Shown here piece by piece: positions 1-7,775 of a stretch of 51,920 nucleotides of DNA. Origin of the DNA: a virus. The notes beneath the pieces are model-generated. The model searched no databases, was not told the origin of the DNA, and saw only the letters and a list, made by a program, of their open reading frames with translations. Every line of letters starts with the position of its first letter. The stretch's first letter is position 1. A program made the position numbers and the translations under genes. The stretch covers positions 1 to 51,920 of IMG/VR virus record IMGVR_UViG_3300032562_000037; one strand, given 5' to 3'.

Positions 1-372
1 GACCTCGGCGGCTGCGACCTGACGGGCCTGACGCTCCCGACCAGCATCGGCGGCTACCTCGACCTCGGCGGCTGCGACCTGAATGGCCTGACGCTCCCGA
101 CCAGCATCGGCGGCTCCCTCGACCTCGGCGGCTGCGACCTGAATGGCCTGACGTTCCCGACCAGCATCGGCGGCTCCCTCTACCTCGGCGGCTGCGACCT
201 GACGGGCCTGACGCTCCCGACCAGCATCGGCGGCTCCCTCTACCTCAGCGGCTGCGACCTGAATGGCCTGACGCTCCCGACCAGCATCGGCGGCTCCCTC
301 TACCTCGGCGGCTGCATGATCCCCGCCTCAGTCCGGAAGCAAATCAAGATCGAATGGAACGTCTACAACTAA
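1..372 (+). CDS. Leucine-rich 20-residue repeat protein, C-terminal part
   Basis: The frame is open from base 1 to the TAA at 370-372 and holds five exact-length 60-bp units. Each encodes a 20-residue repeat of the form CDLxGLTLPTSIGGxLxLxG, and the protein ends with a short basic-aromatic cap. The Leu/Ile spacing and the LP step resemble leucine-rich repeats, so a solenoid fold is likely. The start is missing here. The gene begins at 51358 at the other end of the window in the same frame, so these are two parts of one gene across the contig junction. Function unknown. Confidence 0.75.
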   Translation, partial: DLGGCDLTGLTLPTSIGGYLDLGGCDLNGLTLPTSIGGSLDLGGCDLNGLTFPTSIGGSLYLGGCDLTGLTLPTSIGGSLYLSGCDLNGLTLPTSIGGSLYLGGCMIPASVRKQIKIEWNVYN

Positions 373-473
373 AGACGAGGCAAAGGCTCCATGAACACAA
401 TGGCCCCATCTATTAATACCTACTATTCCATAGCGGATTAGTAATAGTCCAACCCAATCCAGGAGGGCCCAAC

Positions 474-1325
474 ATGGCCATGAAACGATATCTTCCGGAC
501 GAACTAGCCGAGGCGATTCGGCTACATGGCATGTGGCGACGAAATGATGACGGCGGGGTCCGCGCCAACCTGGGCGGGGCCGACCTGGTCGGGGCCTACC
601 TGGTCGGGGCCAACCTGGGCGGGGCCGACCTGGGCGGGGCCGACCTGGTCGGGGCCAACCTGGTCGGGGCCAACCTGGGCGGGGCCAACCTGGGCGGGGC
701 CAACCTGGGCGGGGCCAACCTGGGCGGGGCCGACCTGGTCGGGGCCTACCTGGGCGGGGCCCACCTGGGCGGGGCCTACCTGGGCGGGGCCAACCTGAGC
801 GGGGCCAACCTGGGCGGGGCCGACCTGGTCGGGGCCTACCTGGTCGGGGCCAACCTGGGCGGGGCCGACCTGGGCGGGGCCGACCTGGTCGGGGCCTACC
901 TGGTCGGGGCCAACCTGGGCGGGGCCGACCTGGGCGGGGCCAACCTGAGCAGGGCCAACCTGGGCGGGGCCAACCTGGGCGGGGCCACTGGCTCAGACCT
1001 TGCCCTGGCCATGGGGATGCATATCCCGCCCGAAGGACCGTTCTGGGGCTGGAAAAAATGCCGGGGCGGCGTGATCGTCAAACTCTTGATCCCCGCCGAA
1101 GCCAATCGCTCCCATGGTGCTGAGCGCAAATGCCGCTGCGAGTTCGCGGACGTGCTGGAGGTGATCGGCGCGGAGACGGGCGAGAGCGACCATACGCCGA
1201 GAATCACCTATCGGGCCGGCGAGCGCGTGACGCCGGATGCATGGGACGAGAACCGCTGGGATATGTGCAGCAACGGCATCCATTTTTTCTTGACCCGGCT
1301 TGAGGCTGAGAATTACAATCTTTAA
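474..1325 (+). CDS. Pentapeptide-repeat protein with a DUF5758-like C-terminal domain
   Basis: Residues about 30-170 are an almost unbroken run of A(N/D/Y)LxG pentapeptides, encoded by near-identical 15-bp DNA units, and should form a right-handed square beta-helix. The C-terminal part (about 180-283) has a WGWKKC segment, a VKLLIP strand, a KCRCEFADVLEV strand and a GIHFFLTRLEAE ending, which I recognise as the DUF5758-type domain that follows phage pentapeptide repeats. The start at 474 has AGGAGG 8 bases upstream; a second ATG at 480 is possible. Some pentapeptide proteins mimic DNA and bind gyrase, but nothing here shows that role. The repeat array is likely to vary in length between isolates. 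Confidence 0.85.
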   Translation: MAMKRYLPDELAEAIRLHGMWRRNDDGGVRANLGGADLVGAYLVGANLGGADLGGADLVGANLVGANLGGANLGGANLGGANLGGADLVGAYLGGAHLGGAYLGGANLSGANLGGADLVGAYLVGANLGGADLGGADLVGAYLVGANLGGADLGGANLSRANLGGANLGGATGSDLALAMGMHIPPEGPFWGWKKCRGGVIVKLLIPAEANRSHGAERKCRCEFADVLEVIGAETGESDHTPRITYRAGERVTPDAWDENRWDMCSNGIHFFLTRLEAENYNL

Positions 1326-1335
1326 GGGAGCAATT

Positions 1336-1554
1336 ATGGCCGCATCTGTTTTTCTCGACCGCAAAGTCCTGAATGTCGCGGAGGACACCAATGGTTCGAT
1401 AATTTTCCAGACTCTCGATGACTGCTTTGGTATGGATCGTATCCGCGCCTGGGCTCACGAGCAGAAGGTAGATCTGCGCCCGGATACCGCAAGGCGTGGG
1501 CATATTAGTTTCACTCGCCGGAAACCCGGCACGTCACTGAAAGGGAAACCATGA
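1336..1554 (+). CDS. Small unknown protein (72 aa)
   Basis: Not recognised. The ATG at 1336 is preceded by AAGGGAG and lies 11 bases after the pentapeptide gene stop; an upstream in-frame TTG is less likely. The protein is mixed alpha/beta in composition, with a DRKVLNVAEDT segment and a basic C-terminus. Its stop overlaps the next start (ATGA), so the two are translationally coupled. Confidence 0.7.
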   Translation: MAASVFLDRKVLNVAEDTNGSIIFQTLDDCFGMDRIRAWAHEQKVDLRPDTARRGHISFTRRKPGTSLKGKP

Positions 1555-2186
1555 AATACATTCCGATCAATCTGCAACCCAAAACGCTACTCCCTGGGAT
1601 GAAGGTCCAGATGGGACCGGATTGGGATAAGTTCACAGGTGGACATAGAAGTATCACTCCCAACTCGATTGGCATAGTTGAGAGCCAATACAAGCATGGA
1701 TGGTTTAATGTTACTTGGGACAATGGCTGTAGTTGCATCTATTGCTATGGGGAAACGGAATGGACTAAACATTTCCAATGCGAGGTCCAGGCAGTAAAAC
1801 CAATAGACGAACCCAAGTTGCAAGGTTCAAGGTTTAAGGTGGGTGATCGAGTCGTGGCGCTCGACAATTGCGGATACACTCCCTGTGTTATTGGACAAAC
1901 CGGAACTATTGTGGACCAAGCGCGTGAGAATTTATTTCTGGTGGACATCCCTTCCTATGGTTCAGCGCTGAATTTTTTCCCTAACGAAATGGTTCTCGCC
2001 CCCGCCGAAACACCCATAGAAGCCGCCCAGGCCCGTATCGACGGCTTTGAAAAGTGCCATACCCAGTGCAAGGAGATCCTGGGTTCGCCCCGCCATAAGC
2101 CACTGTATGACTCCGTGCGGGAATTGGTTGAGGAATTGAATTCACTCAAGGCCCAGATCGCTGCGGCCAAGCAAGCGCTCAAGTAG
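1551..2186 (+). CDS. Unknown protein with a KOW/SH3-like segment (211 aa)
   Basis: Not recognised as a named family. Two beta-rich segments are visible: residues 14-80 and about 94-135, the second beginning FKVGDRVVALDNCGYTP, which resembles KOW/SH3-like modules. Residues about 150-211 are helical and charged and look like a coiled coil, with many Ala, Glu and Lys. The start overlaps the upstream stop by 4 bases. Cysteines near CSCIYCYGE might bind metal, but no clear ligand set is seen. Confidence 0.75.
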   Translation: MKYIPINLQPKTLLPGMKVQMGPDWDKFTGGHRSITPNSIGIVESQYKHGWFNVTWDNGCSCIYCYGETEWTKHFQCEVQAVKPIDEPKLQGSRFKVGDRVVALDNCGYTPCVIGQTGTIVDQARENLFLVDIPSYGSALNFFPNEMVLAPAETPIEAAQARIDGFEKCHTQCKEILGSPRHKPLYDSVRELVEELNSLKAQIAAAKQALK

Positions 2187-2204
2187 GCATTCAAGGAGAA
2201 TTCA

Positions 2205-2486
2205 ATGGACATCAATCTCAGCATCAAAAAAATCTGCGAGGGTGATCCGAGCTATCCATATGGGTATCTCTACCTGTCGGTAACGATGGATGGAGGGTGC
2301 CTTACTGCCCATCGGACTATCCACCACTACGACAAAAACAAGGCCGGAGCACTGGACGCATATCGCGCCAATCTCCTGTCGCTGGAGCGGCAGCTTTCTA
2401 ATGGGATCGAAGAAGTCCGGTCCCTGATTGAAGGATTGCCGGCCAAGGTAGTCGAGGCCGATCTTTTCGGGCCTTCATCGTGGTAA
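2205..2486 (+). CDS. Small unknown protein (93 aa)
   Basis: Not recognised. A good ribosome binding site (AAGGAG) precedes the ATG at 2205. The N-terminal half is beta-rich with a GYLYLSVTMDGG strand. The C-terminal half is helical with a heptad-like pattern around residues 50-80. It overlaps the next gene by 7 bases and lies in the operon leading into the recombination genes. Confidence 0.7.
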   Translation: MDINLSIKKICEGDPSYPYGYLYLSVTMDGGCLTAHRTIHHYDKNKAGALDAYRANLLSLERQLSNGIEEVRSLIEGLPAKVVEADLFGPSSW

Positions 2487-2695
2487 CATACCAGGATGAA
2501 GCCGAGCGACTTTTAGCGCGGTTGATGATCTGGCACAAGCTATACCGATACCACTCAGAGATCGGCGATGTGGATGTTACCCTTCATATCGCTGATCTTT
2601 GGGATTCCGCCGATCAAGCCGCCGTTGATCAATTCGTCGCTGCCCGGAATGAAATCACCGGGCAGAAACATCTTCCGTATGATATGGAGGTCTAA
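2480..2695 (+). CDS. Small acidic unknown protein (71 aa)
   Basis: Not recognised. GTG start at 2480 inside the end of the previous gene; its last base overlaps the ATG of erf at 2695 (TAATG). The sequence is mostly helical with many acidic residues. The tight coupling to erf suggests it is expressed with the recombinase. Confidence 0.6.
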   Translation: MVTYQDEAERLLARLMIWHKLYRYHSEIGDVDVTLHIADLWDSADQAAVDQFVAARNEITGQKHLPYDMEV

Positions 2696-3483
2696 TGACC
2701 GACAATCCGTTGTTTGAAGGTATCGAAACGTCCATCGATAACCCAATAATTATTACGAAGTCCGATCCAATGCCAATCGCCACGTCCACATATACCCACA
2801 CTCCCATGGGATTAATCCAGATGGCCGTTGAGCGTGGTGATGCGCTGGACAAGCTCGAAAAGCTCATGGACTTGCAGGAGCGCTGGGAGGAGTCGGAGGC
2901 ACGCAAAGCGTTCAATCGGGCATTCGCAGCATTCAAGGCAGAATCCGTCCAGATTGTGAAGAACATCACCGTGACGGACGGCCCGCTCAAGGGCAAGAGG
3001 TATGCGGACCTATTCGCCGTGGTAGATTCCATCACGCCTGCCCTGTCCAAGCACGGTCTGAGTTGCTCATGGAAACTCAGCAAGGATGACCCGACCTGGA
3101 TGGAGGTGACCTGCTACCTCAAGCACGAGGACGGCCACTGCGAAACAGCGTTCATGGGCGGCCCTCCCGATTCAGGCGGGGCCAAAAGCGCCATCCAGGC
3201 CCGCGCCTCGTCCAAATCTTACCTGGAGCGTTACACCGTCTTGGCAATCACCGGACTGGCGGCCACCGACCAGGACAGCGACGGGCGCGGCCCCGCGCCG
3301 GTCGGGCTTCCGGAGGATGCGTTCCTGGGGCATCTGGCCGCAATCCGTGGTGCAGAAACCATGGACGCGCTCAAGCCCATTTTCGAGAAAGCATGGAAAT
3401 CCGCTGGCCTGGACCAGCCTACTAAGAAGGCTCTCCAGGTGGCCTACGACAAGCGCAAGGGCGAACTGCGAGGTGCGAAGTGA
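2695..3483 (+). CDS. erf: Erf-family single-strand annealing protein
   Basis: This is a recombinase of the Erf superfamily, which binds single-stranded DNA and anneals complementary strands during phage recombination or circularisation. The conserved core is clear: a helical region about 60-85 with RKAFNRAFAAFKAE, a KGKRYADLFAVVDSI segment, and the glycine-rich block AKSAIQARASSKSYLERYTV around 165-185. The length (262 aa) is usual. It is followed, with a 4-base overlap, by a YqaJ-type exonuclease, the usual partner in a two-component annealase-exonuclease system. The C-terminal about 50 residues are variable and probably mediate partner contacts. Confidence 0.92.
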   Translation: MTDNPLFEGIETSIDNPIIITKSDPMPIATSTYTHTPMGLIQMAVERGDALDKLEKLMDLQERWEESEARKAFNRAFAAFKAESVQIVKNITVTDGPLKGKRYADLFAVVDSITPALSKHGLSCSWKLSKDDPTWMEVTCYLKHEDGHCETAFMGGPPDSGGAKSAIQARASSKSYLERYTVLAITGLAATDQDSDGRGPAPVGLPEDAFLGHLAAIRGAETMDALKPIFEKAWKSAGLDQPTKKALQVAYDKRKGELRGAK

Positions 3484-4160
3484 TCAACATCATCAATTGC
3501 GAGCAGGGTAGCATCGAATGGAAGGCGGCCCGCGCCGGACGGATCACCGGGAGCCGCATGGCCGCCGTGCTGGACCGGACCAAGAAGGGCGAGGACGGGG
3601 CGAAGCGCCGCGACCTTAAGGCCACCATTCTCGCCGAGATCCTGACCGGCGAGCCGGAGCCCGATGGGTTCGTCAGTTACGAGATGCGATGGGGAACAGA
3701 TACTGAGCCCATGGCCAGGGCGGAATACGAGGTTCGCACCGGCCTCGTGGTTGACACGGTGGGTTTCATCCTCCACCCGACCAACGAACGGTTTGGCGTC
3801 TCTCCTGACGGCATCATTAATCCCACCGCCACGGTCGAGGGAATCGCCAGCATCGAGGGCATGGTGGAGATCAAATGTCCCAAGACCGCCACGCACCTGG
3901 GTTACATCTTGGCCAATGTGGTCCCCGAAGCCTACGAGCCGCAGATGATGTGGGAGATGGGCAACTGTGACGCCCGGTGGTGCGATTTCGTTTCCTACGA
4001 TCCGCGCCTGCCGGAATACCTCCAATTCTTCACCAAGCGGCTCATGCGTGACAATGCGCGGATCGCCGAACTAGAGCACGAGGCCACAGCCTTCATGGAT
4101 GAGGTAGGCCAGATGATAAAGCGTCTGCCTCAATCCCCGGCCTTTCGTGACACGAAATGA
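3480..4160 (+). CDS. YqaJ-type recombination exonuclease
   Basis: A lambda-Exo/YqaJ-like alkaline exonuclease of the PD-(D/E)XK fold, expected to resect double-stranded ends to give the substrate for Erf. Visible motifs: a GSxEWxxARxGRITGS-like N-terminal block (residues 10-25), the Glu of TEPMARAEYE near 76, SPDG with Asp110, and EIKCPK with Glu130 and Lys132 as core catalytic residues, then an EPQMMWEM helix. The start is GTG, overlapping the erf stop as GTGA. Length 226 aa is normal. Confidence 0.92.
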   Translation: MINIINCEQGSIEWKAARAGRITGSRMAAVLDRTKKGEDGAKRRDLKATILAEILTGEPEPDGFVSYEMRWGTDTEPMARAEYEVRTGLVVDTVGFILHPTNERFGVSPDGIINPTATVEGIASIEGMVEIKCPKTATHLGYILANVVPEAYEPQMMWEMGNCDARWCDFVSYDPRLPEYLQFFTKRLMRDNARIAELEHEATAFMDEVGQMIKRLPQSPAFRDTK

Positions 4161-4414
4161 AGATTAACTGGGATCGTGCAACCCTTGTGCCAATCTACGA
4201 CGAAGCACGTTTCCCATCTCATGTCGTATGTGATGTTTGCAACGGCACGGGAGGATTCGATGGCCGCCCGCGCCATGGTGGAGATCGCATGGAACCAGAC
4301 GATTATTATTGGAACGGTTGCAATGCGTGCGATGAACGAGGTGAGCATTTCAGCGCCACAGCCAAGTCGGTTATCCGAAGTCGTGTCAAGATCGGCAATC
4401 ACCGTGAAATCTAA
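4157..4414 (+). CDS. Small zinc-finger-like protein (85 aa)
   Basis: Contains a CDVCNGTGG block and a later CNACDERG block, a spacing like the DnaJ-type CxxCxGxG zinc-binding repeats. A role in binding nucleic acid or protein is inferred only from this. The start overlaps the exonuclease stop by 4 bases and the 3' end overlaps the next gene by about 11 bases. Confidence 0.75.
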   Translation: MKINWDRATLVPIYDEARFPSHVVCDVCNGTGGFDGRPRHGGDRMEPDDYYWNGCNACDERGEHFSATAKSVIRSRVKIGNHREI

Positions 4415-4736
4415 GCCATCCAAGGAAGAAATTGAACACATGGGCCGGGTTAAAAGCCTGCCGTGCATCATCTGTGAAAGGATGGGATTGCGGCAGGTTA
4501 GCCCAACAGACGCGCACCACATCAAGCGCGATCCCGAAACCGGCGAATCACTGGGGGCGGCGCAGAAAGGTAGCGGGTTCACCACCATCCCCCTCTGTTG
4601 CAAAACGCATCATTGGAATTCCGTCTATGTCACCATGGGGTCAAAGAAATTTGAGCAGCTCCACGGCAATGAATTAACCCTTTTGGCCCTAACCTATGAG
4701 CGGTTGGGTTTGCCATATCCATGGGAGAAGCCATGA
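4404..4736 (+). CDS. HNH-type nuclease, Ref/NinG-like
   Basis: A small HNH-family protein resembling the phage Ref and related DNA-binding nucleases. Residues 21-24 form CIIC, His38/His39 sit in DAHHIKRD, and CCKTHHW (65-71) supplies the second zinc/catalytic cluster. The GTG at 4404 is chosen because it gives the family's usual basic opening (KPSKEEIEHMGRVKSL) before CIIC; an ATG at 4440 is the alternative. It probably cuts recombination or replication intermediates. Confidence 0.8.
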   Translation: MKSKPSKEEIEHMGRVKSLPCIICERMGLRQVSPTDAHHIKRDPETGESLGAAQKGSGFTTIPLCCKTHHWNSVYVTMGSKKFEQLHGNELTLLALTYERLGLPYPWEKP

Positions 4737-4990
4737 GAGAAGATGATTCCCCGAACCTCGAAGGACCGCTTTATTTGGCGCAACAGCGGTTGGCCGAAGC
4801 CGAAGCACAAATTGACCGGCTCTCGGCAGAAATTGCGAGACTAACGGATGCCTATCTTGTGGAAACGCGAATGAGCGAAGACAAAGACACGCTGATCGCT
4901 GCCATGCAAACCGAATTGCGGCAAATCTGTGCGTTATTTGGTCCTGCTCACGATGAAATTCCAAGTCAGCGATGGGGGTGCGGAGCATGA
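4733..4990 (+). CDS. Small coiled-coil protein (85 aa)
   Basis: Not recognised. Residues 14-45 (AQQRLAEAEAQIDRLSAEIA and onward) form a strong heptad pattern typical of a coiled coil. Start ATG overlaps the HNH gene stop (ATGA), and the 3' end overlaps the next start the same way. Possibly an accessory to the recombination operon. Confidence 0.7.
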   Translation: MREDDSPNLEGPLYLAQQRLAEAEAQIDRLSAEIARLTDAYLVETRMSEDKDTLIAAMQTELRQICALFGPAHDEIPSQRWGCGA

Positions 4991-5469
4991 ACGCAATCCC
5001 TGATTGGTTCCTTGCTGACCGATATGCCGCTTTGGTTGTCGCTGCCGACCGAGAATTCCGGCACAGCAGAGAACCCATTCCAGAGCTTCCGGAGTGCCCC
5101 GGTTTCTACACGCCAATGCCCAAAAATACCGCCATGGTCGCTCCAATGCCGAAGCGTGAGCCATTGGGCCATCTCGAATGCAACAGACGATGGCGGGCCT
5201 CCCGGCGGATGAGAAATCGCATCGGCCAACTACCACCAGGGACCGAGATCGAAATGGAGTCAGGTGTCGCTGTGATCATGGCCTACATCGCTCCGGGAGA
5301 TGACCCAATGGCCCCGCTACCGAAGGATACTATGCATAGCCACATGTCGGGGTGTCGTGAGCGTGGCCCTTCACATCTGGCGCGTTACGCCGTCAAGGTT
5401 TGGAATGGCAGGCATTGGCATTATTACTGGCCCAAGGCTGCGACTGTGGATCGGGATTACCGAGGTTAG
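4987..5469 (+). CDS. Unknown protein (160 aa), last gene of the right arm
   Basis: Not recognised. ATGA overlap with the upstream gene fixes the start at 4987. Many Met, Arg and Pro residues; the C-terminus has an aromatic KVWNGRHWHYYW patch. The last about 77 bases overlap a convergent gene on the minus strand (5393-5629). Confidence 0.65.
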   Translation: MNAIPDWFLADRYAALVVAADREFRHSREPIPELPECPGFYTPMPKNTAMVAPMPKREPLGHLECNRRWRASRRMRNRIGQLPPGTEIEMESGVAVIMAYIAPGDDPMAPLPKDTMHSHMSGCRERGPSHLARYAVKVWNGRHWHYYWPKAATVDRDYRG

Positions 5470-5629
5470 AGTTGTGGTAATCGCTATTGGGTTTCTGGCG
5501 TGGATCAAGGGTCGCTTCATAGTCCGCCGCCAGGCGCTCGGACTCCCGGGCCTGGGCCAGTATTCGCTGCCGAATCTTATCCTCCCGGCCACTGGTGGCC
5601 GGGAGGGACTGCTCTTTGCGCTTGTTCAT
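5393..5629 (-). CDS. Small basic protein coupled to the tailspike gene (78 aa)
   Basis: Not recognised. The start overlaps the tailspike stop by one base (TGATG), which supports translational coupling. The first 45 residues are charged and helical (KIRQRILAQARESERLAADY); the rest is rich in Asn, Gln, Ser and Pro and may be disordered. It overlaps the convergent right-arm gene for 77 bases, and a 26-bp palindrome lies in its 5' part. Confidence 0.55.
   Translation of the reverse strand: MNKRKEQSLPATSGREDKIRQRILAQARESERLAADYEATLDPRQKPNSDYHNSNLGNPDPQSQPWASNNANACHSKP
5581..5606. repeat. 26-bp perfect palindrome, possible bidirectional terminator
   Basis: The arms CCTCCCGGCCAC and GTGGCCGGGAGG flank two bases. 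It lies between the convergent right and late arms but inside the small minus-strand gene at 5393-5629. There is no T-run on either side, so a classical intrinsic terminator is not shown. It could end transcription from both arms or be a protein-binding site. Confidence 0.5.
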
Positions 5630-7761
5630 CAGTAGCTCGGATACCATTTGGCGCTATCGAAGGTCATCACCATGGCCTTGCCAACCACGGCGGTTGAGGA
5701 CAGGGCAATGGGGTAGTTGAGCCCCGACTGAACACTACCGGTCGCCAGCGTCCAGGCGGCATCGGGAATCAGCGTTACCTGCCCCGTCCATCCGGCGTAG
5801 GGGATGGTGATCAGGCTGATAGCCCCCGTATTGACGATGTGGCAGATATCGAGATTCGGGGCGATGGTGTTAGCGGTTGCCACACCGTTGCCCACGAGCA
5901 GGGAGCGAGGACCAGCAGCAATCCCCACGCAAAGCCAAGCACGATACTGGACGCGCACGAACTTGATGACCGAGTAGGCCGGAACTACTTGCGTTACCTG
6001 CCCCGGCATGAAGAAGCCATTGGCGCTCACGCCGCCGTGGGTGAATGTCACCGGAGCACTGCCGAGGAAAACCGTGATCTCCTGCCCAATCTCCCCGTTG
6101 AGGAGGGTGCTCAGGGTGATCGGTGCTGAGTTCTGCGCATACATGAGTTCCTGGCCGGTGACGTCCATGGCATCGGCCAGCGTGACGTTGACCGTGCGGG
6201 CGGTATCTGGAGCCGCCAGAAATTTAACCCGGGTACAGCCGAAGGCGTCAATGGCAATCGAGTGCGCGCCGCCATCGTAATTAGGACCGATGACGACATT
6301 AGAAATCTGGTTGAGCCCTGTGGTGACGATTGAGTAATAGGTATTGCCGTTCAATCGGCACTGACCAATATACCCGATGGAAAACTGAGCATCGACATAG
6401 ATACCGTTCTGAGACGCCCACATAAGGCAATTTTGAATGTCGAACCACATAGCATAGCTGCCGGTGATACGGATATTCGCGCCCTTGCTATCGCTGGCTC
6501 CGAGCCCGTTGTTCTCGAAATAGCACTCACCACTGAATGTGAGGCCCTCAACTCCGTTGGCCCAGATACCAGCCGAACCGGGGTTCGTGTTCGGGGTGGA
6601 GACGTTGCCAGTGCATCCAGCTCCCTCGAAGTCACAGTGATCGAAATTGACTCCTAGTATTGTCCCTCCTGGGTTATTCGTTGCCATGTTGATATACACG
6701 CCGTGGGAACCACTCACATAACTTCGGCAGTTCGTAAATTTGAGGTGGTTAACTACACCGGCAGCGCATGGCACCACATAAAATCCGTAGGTGGTGGAAT
6801 TCAGGATCTCCACCCCCTCGAACTGGGCCAGGATGCTGCGGCCTAGAATGGAGAGCCCATAGGGGTAGCCGGTGATCAACACGTGCCGGAACACGTGGTT
6901 ATCATTGATTTGGGTGGTGCCGATGGATGAGATTGCCGGGGTCGTCCCGGTAGCAATCCCCGACGCGTTTGTGAACCCGATCTCTTCAATATGAATGTCC
7001 TGGCACGGTCCGGACAAACTCCCGATACTGATGACAGGGTTGTTGGTGGCAGGGGTGAGTTGCGTGGCGTTTTTCCCCTTCCCCCGGATGGTGATGCTAC
7101 CAGTAGCAATCGAAAAATTGCATTTGATGAGACCGGCTGGTAAATTAATCACATTGCCGAAATAGGTATTTCCACTTATATATCCGAACGATGCAATGGC
7201 TTTGGTAATCAGCGCGGACATGTCAGTGGCCCCGGTCGTATCTACGGTGCCGAAGTCAGCCAGGTCAGCCACCTGAGCGTTTTTGACTGCCTGGGTGCTG
7301 GCCACTGCCCCATTCCAGGGCTGAATCTCCCCCACTAGCGCTGCCCCACCACTCATAGCGAGATCTCCAGGCAGGGTGCCGACGGGGTAGGAGAGGGCGG
7401 GGTTGAACCCAATCATACCCTGCCCCAGAGACGCCGAAGTGGTAGATGCAAGGGCGGCGGCTAGATTGGAACCATAACCAGAGATGTTGTCAATCGGGAA
7501 ATTGGCTTGCTGGACGGAATTAACATCGAGTAGATTGAATTTGTATGCATTCTGCCCCAGCCATATCGCAGCGGTCCCAAAGGCATCAAGGATAATCGGA
7601 TTGGTGTTTGGGACGGTCAGTGTCGAATCGGTATAGGTTGCTTGCGGGATTAGTGTTCCAGCCTGATAGGTAAAAAGCTGACCCCCTGCAAGCGGATTCC
7701 CTTCATTGGAAAGCGCCTGGAACCTGGGATACGTGAAAATCGATGCGGTGGAAGTTGCCAT
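5629..7761 (-). CDS. Tailspike, beta-helix receptor-binding protein
   Basis: A virion protein that attaches to and probably degrades a surface polysaccharide. Residues 1-110 are the particle-binding adapter typical of podoviral spikes, with PLAGGQLFTYQAGTLIPQAT, an NPIILDAFGTAAIWLG strand and ANFPIDNI. Residues about 180-520 are short repeating strands rich in Asn, Gly and Ile, typical of a pectate-lyase-like right-handed beta-helix. The C-terminal about 180 residues form a separate beta domain. The adapter is closely related to that of the next gene upstream, so both fibres probably share one docking site. AAAGG precedes the start. Confidence 0.85.
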   Translation of the reverse strand: MATSTASIFTYPRFQALSNEGNPLAGGQLFTYQAGTLIPQATYTDSTLTVPNTNPIILDAFGTAAIWLGQNAYKFNLLDVNSVQQANFPIDNISGYGSNLAAALASTTSASLGQGMIGFNPALSYPVGTLPGDLAMSGGAALVGEIQPWNGAVASTQAVKNAQVADLADFGTVDTTGATDMSALITKAIASFGYISGNTYFGNVINLPAGLIKCNFSIATGSITIRGKGKNATQLTPATNNPVISIGSLSGPCQDIHIEEIGFTNASGIATGTTPAISSIGTTQINDNHVFRHVLITGYPYGLSILGRSILAQFEGVEILNSTTYGFYVVPCAAGVVNHLKFTNCRSYVSGSHGVYINMATNNPGGTILGVNFDHCDFEGAGCTGNVSTPNTNPGSAGIWANGVEGLTFSGECYFENNGLGASDSKGANIRITGSYAMWFDIQNCLMWASQNGIYVDAQFSIGYIGQCRLNGNTYYSIVTTGLNQISNVVIGPNYDGGAHSIAIDAFGCTRVKFLAAPDTARTVNVTLADAMDVTGQELMYAQNSAPITLSTLLNGEIGQEITVFLGSAPVTFTHGGVSANGFFMPGQVTQVVPAYSVIKFVRVQYRAWLCVGIAAGPRSLLVGNGVATANTIAPNLDICHIVNTGAISLITIPYAGWTGQVTLIPDAAWTLATGSVQSGLNYPIALSSTAVVGKAMVMTFDSAKWYPSY

Positions 7762-7775
7762 TTGTTGCCTTTCGT

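Noticed and set aside
391-441. 16-codon ORF between the two repeat-protein genes, with a nearby CTATTA/TAATAG inverted repeat.
   Set aside because: Very short, weak ribosome binding site, and no recognised attenuator structure.
522-798. Long open frames on both strands within the pentapeptide repeat.
   Set aside because: The 15-bp repeat is a multiple of 3, so all frames stay open; only the 474-1325 frame has a family pattern, a good start and a C-terminal domain.
526-990. CRISPR array suggested by regular repeats.
   Set aside because: The 15-bp and 60-bp repeats are contiguous and in frame without spacers; they encode solenoid proteins.
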